Source of the DNA: Paludibacterium purpuratum
GTDB lineage: Bacteria > Pseudomonadota > Gammaproteobacteria > Burkholderiales > Chromobacteriaceae
Direction of reading: 5' to 3'
Assembly: GCF_004363805.1 (NCBI RefSeq)
Contig: NZ_SNZP01000017.1
Coordinates: 1 to 64,000, forward strand
DNA length: 64,000 nucleotides
Positions 7,913 through 16,601 of the stretch are shown here, one piece after another. The notes beneath the pieces are model-generated. The model was not told the DNA's origin and ran no database searches. It worked only from the letters and a program-made list of their open reading frames with translations. The translations under genes and the position numbers were made by a program. Position 1 is the first letter of the stretch. Every line of letters starts with the position of its first letter.

Positions 7913-9442
7913 ATGACCGACTTAGCCATCGAGTTGATCGGCATCTGCAAGAGTTTTGGCGCCGTCGCGGCCAACCGCGACATCGAAATGAAGGTTGCCA
8001 AGGGCTCGATCCACGGCATTATCGGCGAGAACGGCGCTGGGAAGTCCACCCTGATGAGTATCCTCTATGGCTACTATCAGGCGGATGCCGGCACTATCCG
8101 CGTCAATGGCAAGGATACGCATATCCGCAATAGCCAGGAGGCGATCCGCCTCGGTATCGGCATGGTGCATCAGCACTTCATGCTGGTCGACACGTTCACC
8201 GTGCTGGAAAACATCATTCTGGGCGCCGAAGGCGGCCTCGTGCTGAAGCACGGCGTCAAGCAAGCGCGCGCCCATCTCAAGGAACTCAACAAGGAATACG
8301 GCCTCGAGGTCGATCCGGATGCCGTAGTGGGCAAGCTCGGCGTAGGGCTGCAGCAACGGGTGGAAATCCTCAAGGCGCTGTATCGCGGCGCCGACGTGTT
8401 GATTTTGGACGAGCCGACCGCGGTGCTGACCCCGCAGGAAGCCGATCACCTGTTCCGCATCCTGCGCACGCTCAAGGAGCAGGGCAAGACCGTGATCCTG
8501 ATCACGCACAAGCTGCGCGAGGTGCTGGACATTACCGACAACGTCAGTGTGATGCGCGGTGGCCAGATGGTCGGCAACGTGCGCACCTGCGACGTCGATC
8601 GCGCCGGTCTGGCCGATCTGATGGTCGGACGCAAGGTCAACCTGCAGGTCGACAAGGCGCAGCGCGAGCCGGGCGAAGTGGTGCTGTCGGTCAAGGATCT
8701 GAACCTGGTCGATCGTCGTAACGTGAAGCTGCTCAAGGACATCAATCTGCAAGTCCGTGCCGGCGAAATCGTCGGCATCGCCGGCGTTGCCGGCAATGGA
8801 CAGTCCGAGCTGCTCGAGGTGCTGGCCGGTATGCAGCAACCCTCTACGGGCGAAATTTTCTACAAGGGTCAGAACCTCGGTACGCTCAAATATCGCCAGC
8901 CCAAGGCTGCCGTGCTGCGCAAACTGGGCATCGCCCATGTGCCGGAAGATCGTTCGCGCGAGGGTTTGGTCAAGGCTTTCCCCAATTACGAAAATGCCAT
9001 CCTGGGCTACCAATGCGACCGCTCGGTCTGCAAGGGGCCGCTCTACAGCCGCAAGGCCCTGGTTGCGCGTATGAATCAACTGATCAAGCAGTTCGACATC
9101 CGTCCCGACAATCCCATGCTGCGCGTCGGCTTGTTGTCTGGCGGTAATCAGCAAAAGGTGGTGCTGGCGCGTGAGATTCACGCCAACCCGGATCTGCTGC
9201 TGATCGGTCAGCCGACCCGCGGGGTCGACATCGGCGCCATCGAGTTCATTCATCGACGCCTGGTCGAATTGCGCGATGCCGGCAAGGCCATCTTGCTGGT
9301 GTCGGTCGAATTGGAAGAAATCATGTCATTGTCCGACCGCATCCTGGTGATGGCGGGCGGTCAGATTACTGGCGAAATGGCCGGCAAGGATGCAACCGCT
9401 CCTGCCCTTGGCCTGTTGATGGGCGGAGGAGACAAGCATTGA
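7913..9442 (+). CDS. BMP-type ABC transporter ATP-binding protein (duplicated ATPase)
   Basis: A 509-aa tandem ATPase. The first domain has Walker A GENGAGKST and LILDEPTAVLTPQE with an intact Walker B/signature region. The second has AGVAGNGQSELLE in place of Walker A, LLSGGNQQKVVLAREI as signature and LLIGQPTRGVDIGA. This arrangement, with a degenerate second site, is typical of sugar/nucleoside-type importers (RbsA/NupO-like). The start at 7913 (MTDLAIELIGICKSFG) has AGGGA nine bases upstream. Its TGA overlaps the TTG start of the next gene, so translation is coupled. Confidence 0.93.
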   Translation: MTDLAIELIGICKSFGAVAANRDIEMKVAKGSIHGIIGENGAGKSTLMSILYGYYQADAGTIRVNGKDTHIRNSQEAIRLGIGMVHQHFMLVDTFTVLENIILGAEGGLVLKHGVKQARAHLKELNKEYGLEVDPDAVVGKLGVGLQQRVEILKALYRGADVLILDEPTAVLTPQEADHLFRILRTLKEQGKTVILITHKLREVLDITDNVSVMRGGQMVGNVRTCDVDRAGLADLMVGRKVNLQVDKAQREPGEVVLSVKDLNLVDRRNVKLLKDINLQVRAGEIVGIAGVAGNGQSELLEVLAGMQQPSTGEIFYKGQNLGTLKYRQPKAAVLRKLGIAHVPEDRSREGLVKAFPNYENAILGYQCDRSVCKGPLYSRKALVARMNQLIKQFDIRPDNPMLRVGLLSGGNQQKVVLAREIHANPDLLLIGQPTRGVDIGAIEFIHRRLVELRDAGKAILLVSVELEEIMSLSDRILVMAGGQITGEMAGKDATAPALGLLMGGGDKH

Positions 9443-10539
9443 AGTTCGGTCAACCATCTACTTTGCCGCGTTGGGCGCAGCTGACGATTCTGCCGGCGCT
9501 TAACCTGTTGGCGGCGCTCCTGGTCACGGGTGTCGTGACTTGGGTCATCGGTGAAAATCCGCTCGAGTGCTTGAAGATCCTGGTGCATGGCGCACTGGGT
9601 TATGGCGAGGGTATCGGCTACACACTGTTCTATACCACCGATTTCATCTTCACCGGTCTGGCGGTGGCGGCGGCGTTCCATGCCGGGCTATTCAACATCG
9701 GTGGCGAAGGGCAGGCCTACTTGGCCGGCCTTGGCATCACGCTTACGGTGTTCGCCTTCGACAAGGTATTGCCGTTCTGGATACTGATGCCGCTGTGCAT
9801 GCTCGCCGCCATGGCTTTCGGCGCAGCTTGGGCCTATATCCCGGCGTGGCTGCAGGCTCGACGCGGTAGCCACATCGTGGTGACCACCATCATGTTCAAC
9901 TTCATCTCGTATTCGCTGATGTTGTACCTGATCGGTCACCAACTGATCGAGCCGGGTTCGCAAAACCCGACGACGCGCGAATTCGGTCAGAACGCGTGGA
10001 TGCCGGCGATGCAGAACATTCTGGCTGGCATCGGTATCAGTATTCCGAGTACGCCGCTCAATGGCACCTTCTTCCTGGCGCTGATCGCCTGCGTGCTGTT
10101 CTATCTGGTGGTATGGCACAGCCGTTGGGGGTATGAACTGCGCACCGTCGGTACCAATGAGCATGCCGCGCGCTATGCCGGCATGAATGTCACCAAGATC
10201 ATCATCCTGGCCATGTGCGCATCCGGCGCGCTGTCGGGCTTGGCCTCGGTCAACGAACTCTTGGGCTCGACCCACCGCATGAACGTGCTGTTCACCAACG
10301 GCATCGGCTTCGTCGGCGTGGCTGTGGCGCTGATGGGGCGCAACCACCCGGTCGGTATTATCCTGTCGGCGTTGCTGTTCGGTGCGCTGACTCAAGGCGG
10401 CCTGGATCTGTCGTTTGCCAAGCCGATGATCACCCGGGAAATGGTGCTGTTGATCGAAGGTTTGGTCATTCTGTTCTGCGGCGGCCTGGAAAATCTGTTC
10501 GAGCCGATTCTGGCTTCGTTCTTCAAGCGAGGGAAATGA
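9439..10539 (+). CDS. BMP-type ABC transporter permease, first subunit
   Basis: A 366-aa multi-pass inner-membrane permease of the BPD_transp_2 family (RbsC/YufP-like). About ten hydrophobic segments and family motifs such as FNIGGEGQ and RYAGMNVTK are present. The start is TTG at 9439, overlapping the stop of the ATPase gene (TTGA), which argues for coupled translation. It pairs with the next gene to form a heterodimeric channel. Confidence 0.93.
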   Translation: MKFGQPSTLPRWAQLTILPALNLLAALLVTGVVTWVIGENPLECLKILVHGALGYGEGIGYTLFYTTDFIFTGLAVAAAFHAGLFNIGGEGQAYLAGLGITLTVFAFDKVLPFWILMPLCMLAAMAFGAAWAYIPAWLQARRGSHIVVTTIMFNFISYSLMLYLIGHQLIEPGSQNPTTREFGQNAWMPAMQNILAGIGISIPSTPLNGTFFLALIACVLFYLVVWHSRWGYELRTVGTNEHAARYAGMNVTKIIILAMCASGALSGLASVNELLGSTHRMNVLFTNGIGFVGVAVALMGRNHPVGIILSALLFGALTQGGLDLSFAKPMITREMVLLIEGLVILFCGGLENLFEPILASFFKRGK

Positions 10540-10540
10540 C

Positions 10541-11506
10541 ATGGAACAGTTGATCAGTTTGCTCGATTCGACCATCCGCGTTTCCACGCCGCTGGTGCTG
10601 GCGGCACTCGCCGGCCTGTTCTCCGAGCGCTCCGGCGTGGTGGATATCGGCCTGGAAGGCAAGATGCTGACCGCTGCCTTCGCCAGCGCGGCGGTGGCCT
10701 ACGCCACCGGCAACCCCTGGCTTGGTTTGCTGGCCGGTATGTTCGCCGCCACGATGCTGTCGATGCTGCATGCGCTGGTGTCGGTGACCTACAACGGCAA
10801 TCAGCTGATTTCCGGTATGGCGGTCAATACCATCGCCTCGGGGATCACGCCGGTGCTGGGGCTCGCCTGGTTCCAGCAAGGCGGTAATTCGCCGCAGCTC
10901 GACGACGTGGCGCGCTTTCACGAGATCAATTTGCCGTTTGCCGATTCGATCGCCAACGTGCCGGTGATCGGTCAGATCTACAGCGGTTTACTGTCCGGCC
11001 ACTGCATCCTGGTGTATCTGGCTTTCCTGGTGGTGCTGCCCTTGGTGACCTGGACGGTGTACTGCAGCCGTTTCGGTCTGCGTCTGCGCGCCGTGGGCGA
11101 AAACCCGCACGCAGCCGATACCGCCGGGATCTCGGTGGTGCGCATCCGTTACCTGGCGCTGCTGTGCAACGGCATGCTGTGCGGTATGGCCGGTACCTTC
11201 CTGTCGGTGTATCAAACCGGGTCGTTCATCAAGGAAATGACTGCCGGTAAGGGCTTCCTGGCCTTGGCGGCGCTGATCTTCGGCAAGTGGCGGCCGACCT
11301 ATGCGGTCATGGGCTGTCTGTTGTTCGCCTTCGCCGATGCGGTGCAGATTCGCCTGGAGGGGGTGCCGCTGCCGTTCATCGGCGAAATCCCGTCGCAGTT
11401 CATCCAGGTGATTCCGTATGTGCTGACCGTGCTGTTGCTGGCTGGCTTCGTCGGCCGTGCCGTGGCACCGAAAGCCATCGGGATCCCGTTCGTCAAATCG
11501 CGCTAA
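10541..11506 (+). CDS. BMP-type ABC transporter permease, second subunit
   Basis: A 321-aa permease of the same family (YufQ-like). It begins one base after the previous stop with GGGAAATGAC acting as ribosome site. The motifs GVVDIGLEGKML, AVGENPHAADTAGI and the AALIFGKWRPTYA segment are conserved in the BMP-associated second permease. It completes a four-gene importer (binding protein, double ATPase, two permeases), consistent with nucleoside or purine salvage. No catabolic gene is linked to reveal the substrate. Confidence 0.93.
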   Translation: MEQLISLLDSTIRVSTPLVLAALAGLFSERSGVVDIGLEGKMLTAAFASAAVAYATGNPWLGLLAGMFAATMLSMLHALVSVTYNGNQLISGMAVNTIASGITPVLGLAWFQQGGNSPQLDDVARFHEINLPFADSIANVPVIGQIYSGLLSGHCILVYLAFLVVLPLVTWTVYCSRFGLRLRAVGENPHAADTAGISVVRIRYLALLCNGMLCGMAGTFLSVYQTGSFIKEMTAGKGFLALAALIFGKWRPTYAVMGCLLFAFADAVQIRLEGVPLPFIGEIPSQFIQVIPYVLTVLLLAGFVGRAVAPKAIGIPFVKSR

Positions 11507-11526
11507 ACCGCGATAGCGACAGTAAG

Positions 11527-11556
11527 AAGCCGGCCTCGCGAGGTCGGCTTTTTTTA
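11527..11556 (+). terminator. Intrinsic terminator of the BMP transporter operon
   Basis: AAGCCGGCCTC / GAGGTCGGCTT (one G-U pair) closes on a GC-rich tetraloop and runs into seven T residues. It lies 20 bases after the second permease stop. Confidence 0.9.
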
Positions 11557-11650
11557 TCGTCATTTGGCTGATTGGCGATATAGTTTGGCAAGATCTATTT
11601 TTAATGCCACCGTAAAATGAGAATGTCTTTCATTTCCATGGGGCAGTTCG

Positions 11651-12907
11651 ATGAATCGCAAAATCGAGGCGCTCGCCAGCTCGCCGGGCGCTCAAGCGGC
11701 GGCTGGCGGTACCGTGATGGCCGTGCTGGTCGCCATCAGCTTTTCGCATATGCTCAACGACATGATGCAGTCGCTGATCTTTGCCCTTTATCCGATGCTC
11801 AAGGGCTCGCATCACCTGAGCTTCGCTCAGATCGGCCTGATTACCTTGACCTATCAAATTACCGCTTCGCTACTGCAGCCGGTGGTCGGGTTGTATACCG
11901 ATAAGCGTCCGCAGCCTTATTCTCTGGCGGTCGGCATGGGTTGTACGCTGGCGGGGCTGTTGCTGTTGTCGTCGGCCGCGAGCATGTCCTCGCTGCTGAT
12001 GGCCTCGGCAATGGTGGGGATGGGGTCGTCGATCTTTCACCCCGAGTCTTCCCGCGTGGCGCGCATGGCATCCGGCGGCCGGCACGGACTGGCGCAATCG
12101 GTGTTTCAGGTTGGCGGCAACTTGGGCTCGTCGCTTGGTCCGCTGCTGGCGGCATGGATCATTCTGCCGCATGGGCAGGGGAGTGTCGCTTGGTTCGGCG
12201 CTGCGGCGCTCATCGGCATGTTGGTGCTGACCGCCGTCGGCAACTGGTACCGCGGCCATCAACGGGCGCAAGCCAAGAAGGCGGTTGTGCGCCACAGCAC
12301 CGGGCTGTCGTCTCGTCGCGTGTTTTGGTCGTTATTTATCCTGGCGATGCTGATTTTTTCCAAATACTTCTACTTGGCCAGCCTAACCAGCTATTACACC
12401 TTTTACCTGATCAGTAAATTCCATTTGAGCGTGCAGTCGGCGCAGATGCATTTGTTCCTGTTCTTGTTCGCGGTGGCGGCCGGTACCTTGATTGGCGGCC
12501 CGGTCGGCGACCGCATTGGCCGTAAACGGGTTATCTGGGTGTCGATTCTCGGTGTGGCGCCGTTCACTTTACTGATGCCCTCGGCCAATCTGTTCTGGAC
12601 CGAAGTACTGTCGGTGGTGATTGGGCTGGTGCTGGCCTCGGCCTTCTCCGCCATTCTGATCTATGCCCAGGAACTGGTACCTGGCAAAGTCGGCGCCATT
12701 TCCGGGTTGTTCTTCGGCTTCGCGTTTGGCATGGGGGGGCTGGGCGCCGCGGCATTGGGAACACTGGCGGATCACACGAGTATCTTCTTCGTCTATCGGG
12801 TGTGCGCTTTCTTGCCGCTTTTGGGGCTATTGACGGCGTTCCTACCCGATTTGCATGCAAGACGGACTGCGGTGGCCGATGCGAATCTGGCGGTGGAAAC
12901 GCGCTAG
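11651..12907 (+). CDS. fsr: MFS exporter of the Fsr (fosmidomycin resistance) type
   Basis: A 418-aa major facilitator with about twelve membrane spans. The N-terminal FSHMLNDMMQSL, IGLITLTYQITASLLQPVVGLYTDKRP and GSSIFHPESSRVAR motifs are the hallmark of the Fsr subfamily, whose E. coli member exports fosmidomycin. The physiological substrate in this organism is unknown. It is a single gene followed by a strong symmetrical hairpin. Confidence 0.88.
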   Translation: MNRKIEALASSPGAQAAAGGTVMAVLVAISFSHMLNDMMQSLIFALYPMLKGSHHLSFAQIGLITLTYQITASLLQPVVGLYTDKRPQPYSLAVGMGCTLAGLLLLSSAASMSSLLMASAMVGMGSSIFHPESSRVARMASGGRHGLAQSVFQVGGNLGSSLGPLLAAWIILPHGQGSVAWFGAAALIGMLVLTAVGNWYRGHQRAQAKKAVVRHSTGLSSRRVFWSLFILAMLIFSKYFYLASLTSYYTFYLISKFHLSVQSAQMHLFLFLFAVAAGTLIGGPVGDRIGRKRVIWVSILGVAPFTLLMPSANLFWTEVLSVVIGLVLASAFSAILIYAQELVPGKVGAISGLFFGFAFGMGGLGAAALGTLADHTSIFFVYRVCAFLPLLGLLTAFLPDLHARRTAVADANLAVETR

Positions 12908-12928
12908 CTTTACTTTCGGAACGACGTT

Positions 12929-12960
12929 GCAAACAGCCCGGCGAGTGCCGGGCTGTTTGC
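12929..12960. terminator. Bidirectional hairpin between fsr and a convergent gene
   Basis: A 14-bp stem GCAAACAGCCCGGC / GCCGGGCTGTTTGC with loop GAGT lies between the two convergent stop codons. T-runs on either side are short, so termination efficiency is uncertain. Confidence 0.75.
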
Positions 12961-12969
12961 TTAATGGGC

Positions 12970-13902
12970 TTACTTTGCGGCAGGCAGGTCGCGATCCGGG
13001 GGCGGCAAAGGACGCAGGCTGCATTGGCCGGTCACTTGGCCTGCGCGAATGGCGGCGATCGACATGGTGGCCGTGAGCTGGCCGGACGGTAGGTCGACCT
13101 GGTACTCGTTGGTCGACTGGTCGAGTGTCAGATTGAAACTGACTTGTCGCGGATTGACTTGTACGTTGTGCACGCGGATCGGTACCAAGTCGGGACGGCG
13201 GATCGATCCATTATTCTCATCCACTACGAAGACGATGTCCGACATCTTTAGCGGAATGTCGCTGGCATCGTTCAGGCGCAGCGAGCGCGAGCACTTGGCG
13301 AGGATGAGTGGATGGACGGTGTTGCCGGCACTTTGCGGCGCGAAACGTAGCGAACTGGCTGCGTAGACGATGGTGCCGTCGCCCGTGCTCTGTCCTTGGC
13401 AGTCCTCGATGATGCGCGTATTGCCAAGATCCCACTGGTAATGGCGGTCGGTATAACCGTGCGCCGACGAGCCGCCGCTGCCGGCGATGCGATAGCTGCC
13501 GTCCACGGTCATGCCGGGTTGGCCGAAATGATGCTGTGCCCAGCTGTAAAGGTTGCCGCAGTGGTCGAGCTGGTTGTCTTCCGCCGGCGTGTAGACAGTC
13601 AGTTGTGCCGAAGGCGTGACGCCCTGGTGCTCGTCGAGCGTGGCTTGCCAGTCGATGCCGTCCAGTCGTAGCGCCTGGATGCGGTCGTGCGTGATGCTGC
13701 CGGTCTGCTTGCCTAGAAAGTTGACCCAGGCTCGATCCTGCCATGGCGCCGAGCCGGTCGCCTGCGTCCAATCGAGCTGTTGCCATAGCGCGGCATCGCC
13801 CAGCAGGTCGGCGAGCGGCCGATTCGCGGCCACGCCTTGCGCCAGCCAGGCGCTAGTCAGCAGCGCACCCAGAAAACGTAAAGCATTCTTCATGTCGATC
13901 AA
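12970..13902 (-). CDS. Secreted protein of unknown function
   Basis: A 310-aa protein with a Sec signal peptide (residues ~4-27, ending QGVAA). No family was recognised. The mature part is Trp-rich early (LWQQLDWTQ, APWQDRAWVNFLG) and contains scattered cysteines (DHCGNLYSW, IEDCQGQ, LAKCSRS, GQCSLRP), plausibly forming disulfides in the periplasm. It ends in a Pro-rich tail (PLPPPDRDLP). The true start may be the second Met at 13893. It is monocistronic and convergent with fsr. Confidence 0.75.
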   Translation of the reverse strand: MIDMKNALRFLGALLTSAWLAQGVAANRPLADLLGDAALWQQLDWTQATGSAPWQDRAWVNFLGKQTGSITHDRIQALRLDGIDWQATLDEHQGVTPSAQLTVYTPAEDNQLDHCGNLYSWAQHHFGQPGMTVDGSYRIAGSGGSSAHGYTDRHYQWDLGNTRIIEDCQGQSTGDGTIVYAASSLRFAPQSAGNTVHPLILAKCSRSLRLNDASDIPLKMSDIVFVVDENNGSIRRPDLVPIRVHNVQVNPRQVSFNLTLDQSTNEYQVDLPSGQLTATMSIAAIRAGQVTGQCSLRPLPPPDRDLPAAK

Positions 13903-14013
13903 GCTGTTGCATCAGAGCCCGGGCGGTCGTGACGGAGTCGGTCGCGCGCGCGGAAGTTGAAAAGAGGAAGAGTGTAGCAGGGAGCCGGTGGCGCCACCAT
14001 GATAAAAATCGAA

Positions 14014-14033
14014 CCCCGCCGCGCGCGGCGGGG
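14014..14033 (-). terminator. Terminator hairpin of the small secreted-protein gene
   Basis: The palindrome CCCCGCCGCGCGCGGCGGGG, read on the minus strand, is followed within a few bases by ATTTTTAT. It lies just past the stop of the 14053-14295 gene. Confidence 0.7.
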
Positions 14034-14052
14034 CTGCTGCTGTTAACGCTGC

Positions 14053-14295
14053 TTAGTTGCTGCTTAGTTGTGCTCGCTTATTTGCCTTGCAGAGAGTGGC
14101 TGCCCTGATTAGCGTCGCTGCCGCGTCCGAATTGTTGTTGGTCAATGCCACCCGTGCGGCGGTACTGAGTTCCTGCAGCCACTTGAGCGAACACTCCGTC
14201 GCCGGTGGCGCAGCGCCCGGTTGGTCGGCACTTGCCGGCAGGCTTAAGCCTGCCAATAAGGGGATGGCGAGGAAATGACATGAGAAAGTGCGCAT
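14053..14295 (-). CDS. Small secreted protein of unknown function
   Basis: An 80-aa predicted exported protein. It has a signal peptide from MRTFSCHF to the LSLPASA cleavage region and a mature part of ~57 residues with two cysteines (ATECSLKW, AATLCKAN), probably one disulfide. In-frame starts also exist at 14322 and 14349, but the signal peptide favours 14295. No family recognised. The helical, Ala-rich mature sequence resembles many small periplasmic proteins without assigned role. Confidence 0.6.
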   Translation of the reverse strand: MRTFSCHFLAIPLLAGLSLPASADQPGAAPPATECSLKWLQELSTAARVALTNNNSDAAATLIRAATLCKANKRAQLSSN

Positions 14296-14546
14296 GGCGA
14301 TGCCTTTTGCGTGATGAAACATTGGAGGTTGCCTCGGGATGCCTCGCATAGGCAGTCCGATCGACTCCTGGTTTACATCGATTGGCTTATTGATCTGTAG
14401 GAATTAATTCAAAAATCAGTCGGAACTTTGATGGTGGGCAGATGCGCAGATGAAGGCGGCTCTATGTGGTGGTGGCGCCGTGTTGGGTGTGTCGCGCGTG
14501 CACGCCATGCGTCGATTGTCGCCACGCAACGATCATGAGCGGCTTC

Positions 14547-14954
14547 TTAAGCGCTGGTGTTGATCATGGCGGCGATGCGGCTGGCGTCGGGTCTGGCGCC
14601 TAGCACGCTGACGCGGTGCGTGGCCGGGTCGACATCCAACATGAAGGCGGGCTGCGTCGGAATGCCTTGTGCGCGCAATTTCGCCATTAGGGCTGCATCG
14701 GGGAATTGCAACTGATGTGGCTCGACGGCTTGGGTCTGCTGTGCCCTTGCTGCCTTGTCGTCGGCCTGTGCAGCGCTTTGCGAGAGTGCGAGCGCTTGGG
14801 CCGACAGGGAGACGCGATCTTCGTGTGGGGCTGCGCCGCTCTCGGCGTCCGTGGCATGGGCAGGGTTTGCCGTTGTTGCGGCAAAATCTGCCTGGCCGTA
14901 GTTCGGCGTATTGCCGCTCGAGGCGGTCATGGCGATCGGAAGTGTCGAATTCAT
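14547..14954 (-). CDS. Hypothetical protein, 135 aa
   Basis: A 135-aa Ala/Gln-rich protein without signal peptide or membrane segment. It contains a RVSLSAQALAL segment like the short motif seen near the N-terminus of many flagellar/anti-sigma-type small proteins, then a structured C-terminal half (LQFPDAALMAKLRAQGIP, FMLDVDPATHRV). An overlapping frame (14533-15000) has lower-quality, Arg-rich sequence and was not preferred. Function unknown. Confidence 0.55.
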   Translation of the reverse strand: MNSTLPIAMTASSGNTPNYGQADFAATTANPAHATDAESGAAPHEDRVSLSAQALALSQSAAQADDKAARAQQTQAVEPHQLQFPDAALMAKLRAQGIPTQPAFMLDVDPATHRVSVLGARPDASRIAAMINTSA

Positions 14955-15014
14955 TGCAAGGGCGCTGGATGGAGTGATTGTCCAGCCCCTCTTGCAGCAA
15001 TTAGCGTGCCAGCG

Positions 15015-15578
15015 TTAGAGCGCCAATTCGTCGCCTGTAACGAAGAACGCGCCGCCTGCGATGTAGTGCAGGGTTCGGCTGTCCGGGGTCGGGAAGTGCC
15101 AGCGGCCGTCGCTATAGAGCTGCGGATCGGCCCAGGCTGCCGTTACTTCGGCGAGGAACAGGTCATAGCGCTGTTGAATCGAGTCTTCCGGCAGAATGCG
15201 GCATTCCAACCAGCCGGCACAGCCGGCCACGAGCGGCAGGTCGCTAGACCCTGTGAAGGTCTCTAGTCCCAATGCGGCGAACTTGTCGCCTTCGCGGCCG
15301 GAGCTGGCGCCAACGGCCAGAACTTGGCTGGCGATGGCGCGGGTCGGGATGTTGAGCGCGAAACGACCCGAAGCCTCGATCAGTTCGCGCGTCCAGGTGT
15401 TGCGGTCGATGACCACGGCAACCTTGGGCGGGTCGAAATCGAGCGGCATGGCCCAGGCCGCCGCCATGATGTTGCGTTCGCCATTGTGGCTGCTTGTGAC
15501 GATGGTGACTGGGCCGTGATTGAGCAATCGGTAGGATTTGGCCAGTTCGATCGGCTGGTGGCGCTGGTTGTCCGGCAT
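15015..15578 (-). CDS. Flavin reductase-like domain protein (DIM6/NTAB family)
   Basis: A 187-aa protein with the FMN-binding split-barrel fold seen in flavin reductases and flavoredoxins. Visible motifs are GPVTIVTSSHNGERNIMAAAW, PPKVAVVID, FALNIPT and a C-terminal HYIAGGAFF. Family members bind FMN and either reduce flavins with NAD(P)H or act as electron carriers. The start at 15578 (MPDNQRHQPIELAKSYRL) matches the family N-terminus better than the in-frame codon at 15638. It is separated by 96 bases from the upstream solute-binding gene. Confidence 0.85.
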   Translation of the reverse strand: MPDNQRHQPIELAKSYRLLNHGPVTIVTSSHNGERNIMAAAWAMPLDFDPPKVAVVIDRNTWTRELIEASGRFALNIPTRAIASQVLAVGASSGREGDKFAALGLETFTGSSDLPLVAGCAGWLECRILPEDSIQQRYDLFLAEVTAAWADPQLYSDGRWHFPTPDSRTLHYIAGGAFFVTGDELAL

Positions 15579-15674
15579 GATGGAAGACCTAGTGTTGATG
15601 TCGCCCTCATTGTCCCGGTGCCCCGCATCACTCGTCAATCCGATACCTTGATGGCCGGCTGTGGCGGGCTGTCT

Positions 15675-16412
15675 CTAGGGTGAATAGCCGGCTTGCAGGT
15701 AGATGCGCTCGATCTCGCCCGACTGTCGCATCTCGCGTATCAGCGCGTTGAGGCGGGAAACCAATGCTTCCGGAGTGCTGCGATGGCAGGCCAGATACAT
15801 CTCGGTGCGATTGAAGACCAAGATTGGTTCGATTTGGTTCTGTCGGCCTTGCTGGCGCAGGATGTACTGGCCGATGAGCTTGCCGGTGGCCCAGTAGGCG
15901 ATATGGCCGACCAGCAGCTTGTCTGGATTGAGCTCGTCTTTGACAGTCGCATCCACGTTGTAGCCGCGAGATGCCAGATAGGCGACGATAGCGTCGCCCT
16001 GATAAGAACCGATGGCGCGCTGGCCGATCTGCTCCAATCGATCTAGTCGATCCGCCGGCACTTTGGCGAACAGGGCCCAATCGTTGTATACCAGTGGGCC
16101 GATCCACTGGTACGACGCCTCGCGCTCGGGCGTTCGCGACATCGAGAATACGCAATGATTCGCTTGGGTTTTGGCGAGCGTGATGGCGCGTACCCAGGGG
16201 ACGACCGTTATGCTGTAACTCAGCCCCGCTTTTTGCATCAGCAGGGTGACGATGTGGGTGGAAATGCCGGTAGGATTGCCGGCGGAATCCGCGTCGTTGA
16301 ACGGTGGGTAGGACTCGGTCAGCAGGGTCAACGGCTTAATCGGCGACGGCGGCATCGGTGCGGCCAGCGCCATCGGCAACCAGAAAAGCAGAATGAGTAG
16401 CCATCGATACAT
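15675..16412 (-). CDS. Periplasmic solute-binding protein (SBP_bac_3 family)
   Basis: A 245-aa family-3 extracellular solute-binding protein. The signal peptide begins MYRWLLILLFWLPMALA, and the mature protein starts near LTLLTESYPPFN, the canonical polar amino-acid-binding opening. ISTHIVTLLMQKAGL and FSMSRTPERE follow. No permease or ATPase is adjacent, so it is an orphan sensor or binding component. The open frame extends to 16577, but the signal peptide fixes the start at 16412. Confidence 0.85.
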   Translation of the reverse strand: MYRWLLILLFWLPMALAAPMPPSPIKPLTLLTESYPPFNDADSAGNPTGISTHIVTLLMQKAGLSYSITVVPWVRAITLAKTQANHCVFSMSRTPEREASYQWIGPLVYNDWALFAKVPADRLDRLEQIGQRAIGSYQGDAIVAYLASRGYNVDATVKDELNPDKLLVGHIAYWATGKLIGQYILRQQGRQNQIEPILVFNRTEMYLACHRSTPEALVSRLNALIREMRQSGEIERIYLQAGYSP

Positions 16413-16601
16413 GGCAGCGAGCCGGGGGAGTAAGAAATATGAAATATACACGCAAACGCCCGATGCCGTGGCGATATCATTTTCCGGTGTTGAGTGCGAT
16501 TTAACCGGTGGTTGCCGTGATCGTCGGCTTTCTGATGTAACGCAAAATTTGTGCCTCATATTGCATGCACAATGCAATAAAACGCTCGCATTGAGGACAA
16601 A

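Noticed and set aside
14533-15000. 155-codon minus-strand frame overlapping the 135-aa hypothetical gene
   Set aside because: Arg-rich, low-complexity sequence typical of an alternate frame; the 14547-14954 frame has more natural composition.
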